A stretch of 64,000 nucleotides of DNA from Flavobacterium pectinovorum (GCF_022802975.1 NZ_JAFEVZ010000013.1:62001-126000); one strand, 5' to 3'; positions 34,502 to 43,790 are shown, counted from the stretch's first letter. Program-made: numbers and translations. The notes: generated by a model not told the origin, from the letters alone.

Positions 34502-35782
34502 CTAATCTATCCTGAAATTATCCGGAAGAATTGCTCCTTTTTTAATGACCACAATTCCGTCCTTAATACTATATAATTCATTAGTAAAATTTTCTAAATG
34601 CTTTCCTCCGTTAATATGAACGTTATTTCCAATACGTACATTTTTATCAACTAAAACATTTTTAATGAAACAATTTTCACCAATTCCAATATGTATTTTG
34701 TTGTTTATTGTATCCCGATTCATTTCATCAAGATCCTGATAAAAATCATTACCCATTACATACGAGTGCTTAATCACGGTTCCTTCACCAATTCTGGAAC
34801 GTATACCTATTACCGAATTTTTAATTTCATTCGCGTTGATGATACAACCTTCTGAAATTAAAGACTGATTGATATTTGAATTTCTAAATTTTGAAGGCGG
34901 CAATAACCTCGGACGTGTAAAGATTTTGTTTTCATCATCAAATAAATTAAATTCCGGTATATCAGCAGTCAAACCAATATTTGCCTCGAAAAAGGAATCA
35001 ATATTTCCAATGTCTGTCCAGTATCCTTCGTATTGGTAGCTTAAAATTTTATGTTTTCCAACGGCTTGGGGAATAATTTCTTTTCCAAAATCCTTTGTAT
35101 CCGGATTAGCCATCAAATCTTCCAATAATTGACGATTAAAGATATAAATCCCCATTGAAGCCAGATATTTTTTGCCTTTTTCCTGCATTTGTTCACTTAC
35201 TTCAGACTCCCATTGCGGTAAAAGCGAAGCATCCGGTTTTTCAATAAAAGCTTCAATACAACTTTCATGATTGGTTTTCAGGATTCCAAATTCAGGGGCG
35301 TCTTTTGCATTTACGGGCAAAGTCGCAATCGAAATTGCAGCATCAGCCTTGATGTGAGCTTCCAGCATTTCGTTAAAATCCATTTGATATAACTGATCTC
35401 CGGAAAGTATTAAAGCATATTCAAAATCGTGTTTTAAAAAATGCGACATACACTGGCGAACAGCATCGGCAGTTCCCTGAAACCAGGTTGGATTGTCAGG
35501 AGTTTGTTCGGCAGCTAGAATATCAACAAATGACTGGCTGAAAATACTAAAATTAAAAGTGTTTTTGATATGCGCATTTAAAGAAGCCGAATTAAATTGT
35601 GTCAAAACAAATATTTTAAAGATATCTGAATTAATACAATTTGAAATAGGAATATCTACTAATCTGTATTTTCCACCAATTGGAACAGCCGGTTTTGACC
35701 TTGTTTCGGTTAACGGATACAAACGTGATCCCTGACCACCTCCTAAAATAATGGCAACAACTCCTTTTTTGTTAACTTTCAT
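34502..35782 (-). CDS. glgC: Glucose-1-phosphate adenylyltransferase
   Basis: 426 residues, the usual length. It makes ADP-glucose from ATP and glucose-1-phosphate, the committed step of glycogen synthesis. The N-terminal nucleotide-binding motif is GGGQGSRLYPLTETRSKPAVP, followed by GKYRLVDIPISNC. The catalytic Asp is in LILSGDQLYQMDF (near 130). IEAFIEKPD binds glucose-1-phosphate, and a C-terminal left-handed beta-helix (about 300-420) follows. Its first 11 bases overlap the end of glgA, so the two are cotranscribed. Confidence 0.95.
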   Translation of the reverse strand: MKVNKKGVVAIILGGGQGSRLYPLTETRSKPAVPIGGKYRLVDIPISNCINSDIFKIFVLTQFNSASLNAHIKNTFNFSIFSQSFVDILAAEQTPDNPTWFQGTADAVRQCMSHFLKHDFEYALILSGDQLYQMDFNEMLEAHIKADAAISIATLPVNAKDAPEFGILKTNHESCIEAFIEKPDASLLPQWESEVSEQMQEKGKKYLASMGIYIFNRQLLEDLMANPDTKDFGKEIIPQAVGKHKILSYQYEGYWTDIGNIDSFFEANIGLTADIPEFNLFDDENKIFTRPRLLPPSKFRNSNINQSLISEGCIINANEIKNSVIGIRSRIGEGTVIKHSYVMGNDFYQDLDEMNRDTINNKIHIGIGENCFIKNVLVDKNVRIGNNVHINGGKHLENFTNELYSIKDGIVVIKKGAILPDNFRID

Positions 35783-37199
35783 GTTTCTGAATTATTTGGT
35801 TATATGTTTCGATATATTCTTGGCAAACTCTTTCCCAGGAATGATCCGTTGACATTCCTTTTATTATTATTTTATTAAACCTGGTTTTATCATTATAAAG
35901 ATTTACGGCACGATTGATTGAATAACAAACATCTCCAACCGAAGCCTGATCGTGACAAATTCCGTTTCCATCATCTCCAAAATCAATTACGGTATCCCGC
36001 AAACCGCCGGTTCTTCTCACAATAGGAATTGTTCCGTAGCGCAAAGCATACATCTGATTTAATCCGCAAGGTTCTACTCTTGACGGCATTAAAATAAAAT
36101 CGGAACCTGCATAAATCAAATGTGCCAGTTCTTCATTATACCCAATAAAAACATTATAGTTTCCTTTGTAATCATTACTTAATTGTAACAATTGAGCTTC
36201 GATATCAGGATTTCCGGATCCTAAAATCAATAGGTTTATATCCTTAAAATTTTCAGACAAGGCCAATGCTGAAGCCAGAGGTAAAAGATCACCTCCTTTT
36301 TCATCAAATAATCTTCCAATAAAACTAAACAGCGGTTTTGAAGCATCTAAATCAAACCGTTCGCAAAGCTTTTCTTTGTTTTTTTGTTTACCTGTTTCAA
36401 AATCATCAATACTAAAATGTTCTTCCAGCATTTTATCTTTTAAAGGATTCCAGACTTCAATGTCTATTCCGTTTAAAATTCCCTTCGATTTACTTCGTAC
36501 CGAATTAAATAAAGATTCCAGTCCATTAGCCGAAACATTAATTTCATCCAGATAACTTGGTGAAACAGTCGTAACCGCATGGGCACATTTGACAGCCACA
36601 GCTAATGAATTGAGAGAATTATTCCATTCTAAAAAGCCGGCGTGTTTTAAATCAAATTCAGGTATATAATGCATTTTATCAAACCCAAACCATCCTTGAT
36701 ACAAACCGTTATGAATGGTTATTACGGTTCTCACTTCGCTTAACACTTCATATTTATAGCTAAATTGAAGCATAAACGGAATCAGTCCTGTGTGATGATC
36801 GTGGCAGTTTATAACATCAGGAACCGTATTTCTGGCCTTAATCCAGTCTAAAACCGCAATCTGAAAAGATAAAAACCGTTCGATATCATCATCATAGCCA
36901 TAGATATTTGGCCTGTCAAATAGTTCTTTAATTTCTATCAGGTATAACTCGTAACCTAATTTATCTGTACGCTCTTTTAATACACTATACGGAAATTGAA
37001 AACTGCCTAATTCGACTGTTCCCCAGTGTACACATACAAAATCATTTTCATTTTTAAATTTAGTATCATAAGAAGGAACAACTACCCGCACCTCATGACC
37101 TGCGTTTTGTTGGTATTTTGGTAATGCCCCAACAACATCGGCTAATCCGCCAACTTTGGCCATTGGGTAACATTCTGCACTAATATGAAATATTTCCAT
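35772..37199 (-). CDS. glgA: Glycogen synthase (ADP-glucose type, GT5)
   Basis: 475 residues. GT5 enzyme that extends glycogen chains from ADP-glucose. The N-terminal AKVGGLADVVGALPK is the ADP-glucose-binding KxGGL motif. NCHDHHTGLIPFML and AHAVTTVSPSYLDEI follow, and the C-terminal Rossmann domain has FIGRLFDEKGGDLLPLA and MPSRVEPCGLNQMYALRYG with the catalytic Glu. First gene of the glycogen operon, divergent from the alpha/beta-hydrolase gene across 134 bp. Confidence 0.95.
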   Translation of the reverse strand: MEIFHISAECYPMAKVGGLADVVGALPKYQQNAGHEVRVVVPSYDTKFKNENDFVCVHWGTVELGSFQFPYSVLKERTDKLGYELYLIEIKELFDRPNIYGYDDDIERFLSFQIAVLDWIKARNTVPDVINCHDHHTGLIPFMLQFSYKYEVLSEVRTVITIHNGLYQGWFGFDKMHYIPEFDLKHAGFLEWNNSLNSLAVAVKCAHAVTTVSPSYLDEINVSANGLESLFNSVRSKSKGILNGIDIEVWNPLKDKMLEEHFSIDDFETGKQKNKEKLCERFDLDASKPLFSFIGRLFDEKGGDLLPLASALALSENFKDINLLILGSGNPDIEAQLLQLSNDYKGNYNVFIGYNEELAHLIYAGSDFILMPSRVEPCGLNQMYALRYGTIPIVRRTGGLRDTVIDFGDDGNGICHDQASVGDVCYSINRAVNLYNDKTRFNKIIIKGMSTDHSWERVCQEYIETYNQIIQKHES

Positions 37200-37333
37200 T
37201 AAAAGACTGCTGTTTTTATAAATTGGTGCTCAATTAAATTAATACGTAAATTGGTATTATTCTGTAATTTTATGTTTTTTTAAATTTAGGAAAAAACTAA
37301 GTAAAATTCAGCTGCTAAATAAAAATTATCATT

Positions 37334-38203
37334 ATGCCAAAAAAATCAGTAAATCCTGTAAAATCCTTAAAAATCCCGCTATTTATTCTTGTTTCCAGCA
37401 AATTATGTGCTTTTTTTTCTCCTAAGCTTGCTACCATTTATGCAGCTAAACTTTTTACAACACCTATAAAACATAAAGTTCCGAAAAGAGAACTGGAAAT
37501 GGATGCAGGAAGCGCACAAAAAGTAATTCATATTCCGTCAATCAATAAAAACATTACAGTTTATGAATATATTAAAAGCGAAAAAAAAGTTTTACTGGTT
37601 CATGGCTGGTCAGGAAGAGGTACACAATTGTTTAAAATTGCAGATGCTTTGTTAGAAAAAGGATACGCTGTAGTGAGTTTTGATGCTCCTGCGCACGGAA
37701 AATCAAAAGGAAATTCTACTATAATGTCTGAATTCATTGAATCAATCTTGGAAATTGAAAATTTGTACGGAACGTTCGATATAGCCATAGGTCATTCGCT
37801 TGGAGGAATGTCAGTTTTAAATTCAGTTAAGAGCGGTTTAAACGTAAAAAAAGCTGTAGTAATTGGTAGTGGTGATATTGTACAGGATATTTTAGATGAT
37901 TTTATTTTAAAATTGGGTTTAAAAACCGAAATTAGTATTCGTTTACGTGATTATTTCGAAAACAAATATCAGGTCAAAATGGATGATTTTTCGGCATACA
38001 AAGCGGCTGCAGAATTAGAAATTCCTGTTTTGGTTATCCATGATAAAGACGATCCTGAAGTTCCTGTAAAAGCCGGAATCCATATTCATGAACATTTAAA
38101 GAAAGGCAGTTTGTTTTTAACCGAAGGTTTGGGACACCGCAAAGTTTTAGGAAACCAAAGCGTAATTAAAAAGATTACAGAATTCATAAACAAAAATGAT
38201 TAA
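37334..38203 (+). CDS. Alpha/beta-fold hydrolase, specificity unknown
   Basis: 289 residues, no clear signal peptide; the N-terminus is basic with one hydrophobic stretch (IPLFILVSSKLCAFF). The fold markers are VLLVHGWSGRG (oxyanion loop, near 78), the nucleophile elbow GHSLGGMSVL (Ser near 156), IHDKDDPEVPV (acid, near 237) and GLGHRKVL (His near 265). Substrate is unknown. The nth-type gene starts 11 bp after its stop, so they probably share a transcript. Confidence 0.8.
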   Translation: MPKKSVNPVKSLKIPLFILVSSKLCAFFSPKLATIYAAKLFTTPIKHKVPKRELEMDAGSAQKVIHIPSINKNITVYEYIKSEKKVLLVHGWSGRGTQLFKIADALLEKGYAVVSFDAPAHGKSKGNSTIMSEFIESILEIENLYGTFDIAIGHSLGGMSVLNSVKSGLNVKKAVVIGSGDIVQDILDDFILKLGLKTEISIRLRDYFENKYQVKMDDFSAYKAAAELEIPVLVIHDKDDPEVPVKAGIHIHEHLKKGSLFLTEGLGHRKVLGNQSVIKKITEFINKND

Positions 38204-38214
38204 TTGAAATTGAC

Positions 38215-38859
38215 ATGGATTTATTTGGCGAAACAAAGAACCGGGAAAACGACTTAAAACCCATTTTAAATAAATACAAAGGAAAAAAGCATCCTTTGCA
38301 TTATGAAAACACCTATCAATTATTGGTAATGGTGATTTTATCAGCTCAGGATTCTGATGCCAATATCAACTCTATTGCTCCTGCCTTGTTTGCTGAGTTC
38401 CCTACTTTACAAAGTTTATCGAAAACAGACAGAGAAAGTTTTATTCCTTATGTCAGCAAGGTTCGGAATCATGCAACCAAAACAGAATGGCTTCTGGAAA
38501 TTGCAAAAACAATTAAAAATGATGACAATATTCCATTAACCATGAACGGATTGACAGCTTTAAAAGGACTGGGAAGAAAATCTGCGAATGTTATCCTGAG
38601 AGAAACACACCAGCCCGCAGAAGGAATTATTACCGATTTGCATGTAATAAGAGTGGCTCCCAGAATTGGAATTGCACAGGAAAGTAAAGACGGTAACAAA
38701 ATAGAAAAGCAATTAATGGAAGCTTTGCCAAAAAAAATCTGGTCAGAAATTGGCATGGCCATTTCTTTTTTAGGTAGAGAAACCTGCAGGCCAAAACCCA
38801 AATGCGAAGAATGTCTTTTGAAAGATTACTGTGAATACTTTTTAAGTTCTTTAAACTGA
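38215..38859 (+). CDS. Endonuclease III-like DNA glycosylase
   Basis: 214 residues, as for EndoIII. The helix-hairpin-helix motif LKGLGRKSANVILRE holds the catalytic Lys, and ITDLHVIRVAPRIG holds the catalytic Asp. The C-terminal iron-sulfur cluster motif reads C-x5-C-x2-C-x5-C (TCRPKPKCEECLLKDYC), one residue shorter in the first gap than the classical C-x6-C. The family excises oxidised pyrimidines and nicks abasic sites. I leave the symbol out because a second nth may exist outside the window. Confidence 0.82.
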   Translation: MDLFGETKNRENDLKPILNKYKGKKHPLHYENTYQLLVMVILSAQDSDANINSIAPALFAEFPTLQSLSKTDRESFIPYVSKVRNHATKTEWLLEIAKTIKNDDNIPLTMNGLTALKGLGRKSANVILRETHQPAEGIITDLHVIRVAPRIGIAQESKDGNKIEKQLMEALPKKIWSEIGMAISFLGRETCRPKPKCEECLLKDYCEYFLSSLN

Positions 38860-38889
38860 AAAATTATCCTTTAAATATAATTTGAATCT

Positions 38890-39618
38890 ATGAATATTAC
38901 ATGTAAAAATTGCGGACAGATTTTTAAAGGGCATTACTGTAACAATTGCGGACAAACTGCCGAAACCCATAAAATTAACTCCCATTTTTTATGGCACGAT
39001 ATTCAACACGGATTATTACATTTTGATAAGGGAATCTTATACTCTTTCAAACAGTTATTTACACGCCCGGGACATTCTGTTCGTGAATTCATTGAAGGAA
39101 AACGTGTAAAACATTTTAAACCTTTTTCTCTGGTTGTTGTACTGGCAACACTATATGGTTTTTTATTTCACTCTTTTCATGTTGATTTATTTGGTGATTC
39201 CTCAGAAATAGATTTAAGTGGTTTCAACGAATGGTCCGTGACACATTTTTCATGGATTACTATTGCTACCATTCCAATTTTTACATTAGGAACTTACATT
39301 TGTTTTAGAAAACAGGGCTATAACTTTATTGAATATTTTGTTTTAAATTCATTCAAAGCTTCTCAAAAACTTTTTGCTCATCTTGCCACTTTCCCTTTAC
39401 TTTATTATTTTAACGGAACATCGCATTACAAAACCATAACATTCATCATTTACCTGATTGATATTATTTTAATTTTTTGGACAAACATTCAGTTTTTTAA
39501 TAAAATTTCCAAAAGTAAAGCACTGCTTTTGTCCATTCTTAGTCATATCATTTTCTTAATCCTTTTTACAATCATACTGGTTGCAAGCTTCATGACTACC
39601 GGAAAAATTCCATCATAA
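38890..39618 (+). CDS. DUF3667 membrane protein with zinc ribbon
   Basis: 242 residues. The N-terminal double CxxC (CKNCGQIFKGHYCNNCGQ) is a zinc-ribbon-like motif. A conserved soluble stretch (LWHDIQHGLLHFDKGILYSF, TRPGHSVREFIEGKRVKHFKP) is typical of DUF3667. About five hydrophobic segments follow (about 78-100, 117-140, 165-180, 186-205, 213-235). Function is unknown. The gene follows the endonuclease gene by 30 bp and precedes arsR by 84 bp. Confidence 0.8.
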   Translation: MNITCKNCGQIFKGHYCNNCGQTAETHKINSHFLWHDIQHGLLHFDKGILYSFKQLFTRPGHSVREFIEGKRVKHFKPFSLVVVLATLYGFLFHSFHVDLFGDSSEIDLSGFNEWSVTHFSWITIATIPIFTLGTYICFRKQGYNFIEYFVLNSFKASQKLFAHLATFPLLYYFNGTSHYKTITFIIYLIDIILIFWTNIQFFNKISKSKALLLSILSHIIFLILFTIILVASFMTTGKIPS

Positions 39619-39667
39619 CCTATGGATTTAAAAAATATATCTTTTTTTTCTTTTTTATTACTTATTT

Positions 39668-39687
39668 AATCGTAATATTGCAATATT
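39668..39687. promoter_or_regulatory. Probable ArsR operator 1
   Basis: Contains the 14-bp perfect palindrome AATATTGCAATATT (39674-39687). The 18 bp AATCGTAATATTGCAATA (39668-39685) recur exactly at 40047-40064. It lies 15 bp upstream of the arsR start codon, the position expected for autorepression. Confidence 0.7.
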
Positions 39688-39702
39688 TAAATAAAAAATA
39701 AA

Positions 39703-40029
39703 ATGGGGGCTACAAAAACAGATCATTTTACTGAGAGACAAAATCAGATTGCCAAAATTGCAAAAGCATTAGGACATCCTGCCAGAATTGCCATTATTGA
39801 ATATCTGCTTAAAGTAAACACTTGCATTTGCGGTGATATTGTAAACGAACTTCCTCTCGCCCAGCCTACCGTATCACAACATTTAAAAGAATTAAAAAAC
39901 GCAGGCATTATTAAAGGAAATATTGAAGGAACTGCAATTTGCTACTGTATCGACGAAAAAGTTGTAGGCATTTTAAATGATTATTTTTCTAAAATTATCC
40001 TAACTGTTACCAATCAAAAATGTTGCTAA
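39703..40029 (+). CDS. arsR: ArsR-family metalloregulator
   Basis: 108 residues, winged helix: ALGHPARIAIIEYLL (helix 2-3), VNTCICGDIVNELPLAQPTVSQHLKELKNAGI (metal site and recognition helix). The CIC motif near residues 39-41 resembles the arsenite-binding CxC region of ArsR. The C-terminus ends in Cys-Cys. It represses its own cluster until arsenite binds. Two identical candidate operators flank it. The downstream genes (DUF6428, phosphatase, ACR3) lie on the same strand after a 55-bp gap that holds the second operator. Confidence 0.9.
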   Translation: MGATKTDHFTERQNQIAKIAKALGHPARIAIIEYLLKVNTCICGDIVNELPLAQPTVSQHLKELKNAGIIKGNIEGTAICYCIDEKVVGILNDYFSKIILTVTNQKCC

Positions 40030-40046
40030 ACATTTTTTTTATAATC

Positions 40047-40064
40047 AATCGTAATATTGCAATA
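40047..40064. promoter_or_regulatory. Probable ArsR operator 2
   Basis: An exact copy of the 18 bp AATCGTAATATTGCAATA found upstream of arsR. It lies 20 bp before the next gene, so arsR and the three downstream genes may have separate, coregulated promoters. Confidence 0.68.
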
Positions 40065-40084
40065 AAATAATAAAATATAAAACC

Positions 40085-40558
40085 ATGAAACTTTCAGAAA
40101 TTAAAATCATACTTGAAACAGTAGAGACAGTAAATTTTCAGTTACCCAACGGGAATTTTGTACCGGAATACTTTCATGTTACTGAAGTAGGCTTAATCAC
40201 TAAAAACTTTATTGATTGCGGAGGAACGGTTCGCAAAGAAACCTTAGTAAATTTTCAGCTTTGGAATGCCAATGATTTTGAGCATCGTTTAAAACCACAG
40301 AAACTAATTGATATTATTGAACTTTCTGAAAAAGTTTTAGGAATTGAAGATTTTGAAATTGAAGTCGAATATCAGGATACTACAATTGGAAAATATGATT
40401 TAGACTTTAACGGAAAGGATTTCCTGTTGCTGAACAAACAAACTGCTTGTCTGGCTCAGGACCAATGTGGAATTCCGACAGAAAAACCAAAACTTAAATT
40501 ATCTCAATTACATACAGACAATTCTAACTCATGTACTCCAGGCGGAAGCTGTTGCTAA
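40085..40558 (+). CDS. DUF6428-type protein of arsenic operons
   Basis: 157 residues, no signal peptide or membrane segment. Recognisable stretches are VNFQLPNGNFVPEYFHVTEV, FIDCGGTVRKE and FQLWNANDFEHRLKP. The C-terminus carries several Cys: TACLAQDQCGIP and SCTPGGSCC. I recall this family (DUF6428) as a frequent partner of arsR and ACR3 in Bacteroidota. Its function is not known to me. The His and Cys could bind metal or arsenite (inference). The stop lies 18 bp before the phosphatase gene. Confidence 0.72.
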   Translation: MKLSEIKIILETVETVNFQLPNGNFVPEYFHVTEVGLITKNFIDCGGTVRKETLVNFQLWNANDFEHRLKPQKLIDIIELSEKVLGIEDFEIEVEYQDTTIGKYDLDFNGKDFLLLNKQTACLAQDQCGIPTEKPKLKLSQLHTDNSNSCTPGGSCC

Positions 40559-40576
40559 ACTTTAACTTAAATAAAA

Positions 40577-41206
40577 ATGTTAAATAAAAACACATTATTT
40601 ACTGAAATAAAATATTTTACAGAAAAAATAAACTTTAAAAGTATCACTACAGAACGTAAAATAATTTTACAACCGCTTATTGATTTTATTCAACTTAAAG
40701 TAGAAAATCAAGAAGAAATCCAATTAAATTTAATTTGCACACACAACTCCAGAAGAAGTCATTTGTCACAAATCTGGGCACAAACAGCAGCATATTATTA
40801 CGGTATAAAAAATGTTTTTTGTTATTCTGGCGGAACAGAAGCTACTGCTATGTTCCCGAAAGTTGCTGAAACTTTACAAAATACAGGATTTAAAATTCAG
40901 AAACTTTCTGATGGAAACAATCCGGTTTATGCAATAAAATTTGCTCAAAATCAATTACCAATTATCGCTTTTTCTAAAACCTATGACGATGCTTTTAATC
41001 CGGAAAGCAATTTTGCAGCGATTATGACTTGTTCTAATGCAGATGAAGGCTGTCCGTTTATTGCAGGAGCCGAAAAACGAATTCCGATTACATTTGAAGA
41101 TCCAAAAGCTTTTGATAATACCCCGCAGCAAGCAGAAAAATATAAGGAACGCAGTCTTCAAATTGCTACTGAACTATTTTATGTTTTCTCTCAAATAAAA
41201 AAATAA
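40577..41206 (+). CDS. Low-molecular-weight phosphatase-like arsenate reductase
   Basis: 209 residues, longer than the classical 130-residue ArsC. The P-loop C-x5-R-S is visible as CTHNSRRSH (near residue 55). A downstream MTCSNADEGCPFIAGAEKRI supplies two more Cys, where the thioredoxin-coupled ArsC family has its relay pair, and EDPKAFD gives the Asp-Pro acid loop. Conversion of arsenate to arsenite for export by the next gene is likely. Its stop codon is one base before the ACR3 start. Reductant type is not decided from the sequence. Confidence 0.82.
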   Translation: MLNKNTLFTEIKYFTEKINFKSITTERKIILQPLIDFIQLKVENQEEIQLNLICTHNSRRSHLSQIWAQTAAYYYGIKNVFCYSGGTEATAMFPKVAETLQNTGFKIQKLSDGNNPVYAIKFAQNQLPIIAFSKTYDDAFNPESNFAAIMTCSNADEGCPFIAGAEKRIPITFEDPKAFDNTPQQAEKYKERSLQIATELFYVFSQIKK

Positions 41207-41207
41207 A

Positions 41208-42266
41208 ATGACTGTAAATCATTGCGCTCCGGCTGAAAGAAAAAGACTGGGTTTTCTGGACAGATTTCTAACCTTATGGATTTTTATCGCCATGATAATT
41301 GGCGTCTCTATAGGATATTTTATTCCGTCAAGCGGAAATTTCATCAATTCCTTTTCCAGCGGAACCACCAATATTCCTTTAGCAATTGGACTTATACTTA
41401 TGATGTATCCACCGTTGGCAAAAGTGAAATACGAGAAGATGGGAGACGTATTTAAAAATACAAAAGTTTTAGGTGCCTCTTTATTTTTAAACTGGATTGT
41501 CGGACCAATTCTAATGTTTGTACTGGCTCTTTTGTTTTTAAAAGGATACCCTGAATATATGATTGGATTAATCCTAATTGGTCTCGCCCGCTGTATTGCT
41601 ATGGTAGTGGTATGGAACGATCTTGCCGATGGAAACCGTGAATATGCCGCAGGATTAATTGCTTTGAACAGTATTTTTCAGGTTTTACTATATAGCGTTT
41701 ATGCCTATCTTTTTATCACAATTCTGCCACCCTATTTTGGTTACACAGGCTTTAATGTGAATATAAGTATTATACAAATTGCTGAAAGCGTGGGTATTTA
41801 TTTAGGAATTCCGTTTGCACTTGGCATCATAAGCCGATATGGTTTCATAAAATTTAAAGGAGAAGAATGGTTTCAGAATAAATATATTCCGTTAGTTTCT
41901 CCTGTAACTCTGATTGCTTTGCTTTTTACAATTGTAATTATGTTTAGTTTAAAAGGAGAATTAATTGTACAGATTCCGATGGATGTTGTTCGAATTGCGA
42001 TTCCTTTAGTGATTTATTTTGTTGTTATGTTTGTTATCAGCTTTTTTACCGGAAAGTATTTTGGTGCTGATTATTCGAAAAGTACTGCAATAGCTTTTAC
42101 AGCCACGGGAAACAACTTTGAACTGGCGATTGCTGTTGCAATAGGTGTTTTCGGAATCAACAGCGGACAGGCTTTTGCAGGTGTTATTGGACCTTTGGTC
42201 GAAGTTCCTGCTTTGATTGCCCTTGTAAATGCAGCCTTTTGGTTTAGGAAAAAATATTTTTCATAG
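41208..42266 (+). CDS. ACR3-type arsenite efflux transporter
   Basis: 352 residues with ten predicted membrane helices. The family signature GLARCIAMVVVWNDLADGN (near residue 125) holds the Cys required for arsenite transport in ACR3. FTATGNNFELAIAVAIGVFG (near 300) is the conserved C-terminal helix. It exports arsenite from the cytoplasm, using the proton gradient in the family. The gene begins one base after the phosphatase stop and ends the arsenic cluster. It converges on the TlpA-like gene with only 36 bp between them. Confidence 0.93.
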   Translation: MTVNHCAPAERKRLGFLDRFLTLWIFIAMIIGVSIGYFIPSSGNFINSFSSGTTNIPLAIGLILMMYPPLAKVKYEKMGDVFKNTKVLGASLFLNWIVGPILMFVLALLFLKGYPEYMIGLILIGLARCIAMVVVWNDLADGNREYAAGLIALNSIFQVLLYSVYAYLFITILPPYFGYTGFNVNISIIQIAESVGIYLGIPFALGIISRYGFIKFKGEEWFQNKYIPLVSPVTLIALLFTIVIMFSLKGELIVQIPMDVVRIAIPLVIYFVVMFVISFFTGKYFGADYSKSTAIAFTATGNNFELAIAVAIGVFGINSGQAFAGVIGPLVEVPALIALVNAAFWFRKKYFS

Positions 42267-42302
42267 AACGAAGCTTAATTTTTTTCTGATAGCGCAGTGA
42301 GG

Positions 42303-43700
42303 CTATTTCTTTGCTAATTTCAACAACTCTAATTTGTTGTTTAAATCATCTCCTCTCAAATCAATATCAATAATTTTTCCATCTGGATCAATTAAATATG
42401 TTGTAGGCCATGAATTAACATTGTAGCCTTTATTAATTGTTAATGGATTTTTTTCATCAATATTTTGCCAGGTTACATTTTGATTATTAATGAAGTTTTT
42501 AATATCCATTTTTCCTCTAACATCAACTATTCCAATAATTTCAATATCGTTTTGACTGAATTTGTCAAAAACCTCTTTTATTTTTGGGAATTCTTTTATA
42601 CAAGGAGCGCATGTAGTACTCCAGAAATCAAGAAATACATATTTCCCCTTATATTTTTCTAAAGAAATTTTACTTTGATCAAGAATGTTTATACCGCTTA
42701 TATTTGGAGCCATCATCCCTACTTGATTTGCTGTTGGGGTTGCTTTATTGTCTAAATCGTTGTGGCTTATTGTCAATTTTATTTTACTAAGATTTTGTGT
42801 TATTGGAGAATATTGAATGTAATTGTCATTTATTTTCAAATATTGAGAAGGATTAATAATGTTATTTTTATCAAGTCTGTCAAAGTATGGTTGGTCTTTA
42901 GCTAAATAAATAGATTGATTACGATTATTAGATTCCGAAATTATTAAGTAAGAATCATTTCCTAATTGGACTTTTCCATATCGGTATTGAGGAAATTTGA
43001 ACATTAAAGAAAAATCTTTGCCCCTAAGATTTTGCTCAACTGTTATAAGTTGTTTGTCTTTCTGAATTGATTTACCATCAAAATATTCTATGTCAACATT
43101 GACAGCATTGTCGAGGATATCATCTTGTTTGTTTAAATTAGAAAGTAATTTTTTTGGTATATCATCTGAATAGTCATCATTATTATTTGAATCAACTATA
43201 TATACAATTGATTTGTTAGAAGTATAACCTGCTACAATTGAAATTGTATTTTTTACTTTTTTATCACTTAAATGAATGGTGTCTTTAAGGTTCATTTTAT
43301 TCTTTTCAGCTTCCTTTATAAAGAAATCTTTACTGTAAATACCTTGTTTATAATTTTGATAACAAAACTGAAAGTCATTTAAAATGAAAAGATATTCTTT
43401 TAGATTTGTCAATGAGTCAGGTATGTTTTTCATTTTAGGATAGCCCTTTAGTTCTTCTTCGCTAATCATGTCTCTGGAAGCTATTCCTGAACTACTTATT
43501 CCTGCAGGTCCAATTCCTTGTATAACCTTATCAAGTACTACTACTTTAGATGTTGTTTGTATTGAGTTGGTTTTATTTTTTTTATCAATAAAAGCTTGAT
43601 TGTTTTTTATTTCTTGAGAATAATTATTAATTCCAATCAAGCTACACAGTAATAATAAGGTGCTGTTTCTCATTGTTATTGTTATTTTTAGTTTTATCAT
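42303..43700 (-). CDS. TlpA-like thioredoxin-family protein
   Basis: 465 residues. A signal peptide fits better from the internal Met10 (MRNSTLLLLCSLIG, ending NNYSQ), so the true start may be near 43673. The N-terminal 300 residues are mostly beta and not recognised. Residues about 325-465 form a thioredoxin domain of the AhpC/TSA-TlpA type with the active-site CAPC in FWSTTCAPCIKEFP and the cis-Pro region NSWPTTYLIDPDGK. A periplasmic disulfide reductase or isomerase is likely. It is transcribed alone, toward the arsenic cluster. Confidence 0.8.
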   Translation of the reverse strand: MIKLKITITMRNSTLLLLCSLIGINNYSQEIKNNQAFIDKKNKTNSIQTTSKVVVLDKVIQGIGPAGISSSGIASRDMISEEELKGYPKMKNIPDSLTNLKEYLFILNDFQFCYQNYKQGIYSKDFFIKEAEKNKMNLKDTIHLSDKKVKNTISIVAGYTSNKSIVYIVDSNNNDDYSDDIPKKLLSNLNKQDDILDNAVNVDIEYFDGKSIQKDKQLITVEQNLRGKDFSLMFKFPQYRYGKVQLGNDSYLIISESNNRNQSIYLAKDQPYFDRLDKNNIINPSQYLKINDNYIQYSPITQNLSKIKLTISHNDLDNKATPTANQVGMMAPNISGINILDQSKISLEKYKGKYVFLDFWSTTCAPCIKEFPKIKEVFDKFSQNDIEIIGIVDVRGKMDIKNFINNQNVTWQNIDEKNPLTINKGYNVNSWPTTYLIDPDGKIIDIDLRGDDLNNKLELLKLAKK

Positions 43701-43790
43701 ACAAATGATATAAAAATATCAGATATTGTTTTTTCTCAAATATATTAAAATATTCTTACAAAAAATGTTTTAAAGAACAAACGTAATTTC

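Noticed and set aside
38890..39618. The zinc-ribbon membrane protein as part of the arsenic cluster
   Set aside because: It is upstream of the ArsR operator, has its own close link to the endonuclease gene, and DUF3667 is not known to me as an arsenic family.
37334..39618. Hydrolase, endonuclease and DUF3667 genes as a defence island
   Set aside because: All three are ordinary families with no nuclease-sensor pairing, mobility gene or base-composition shift.
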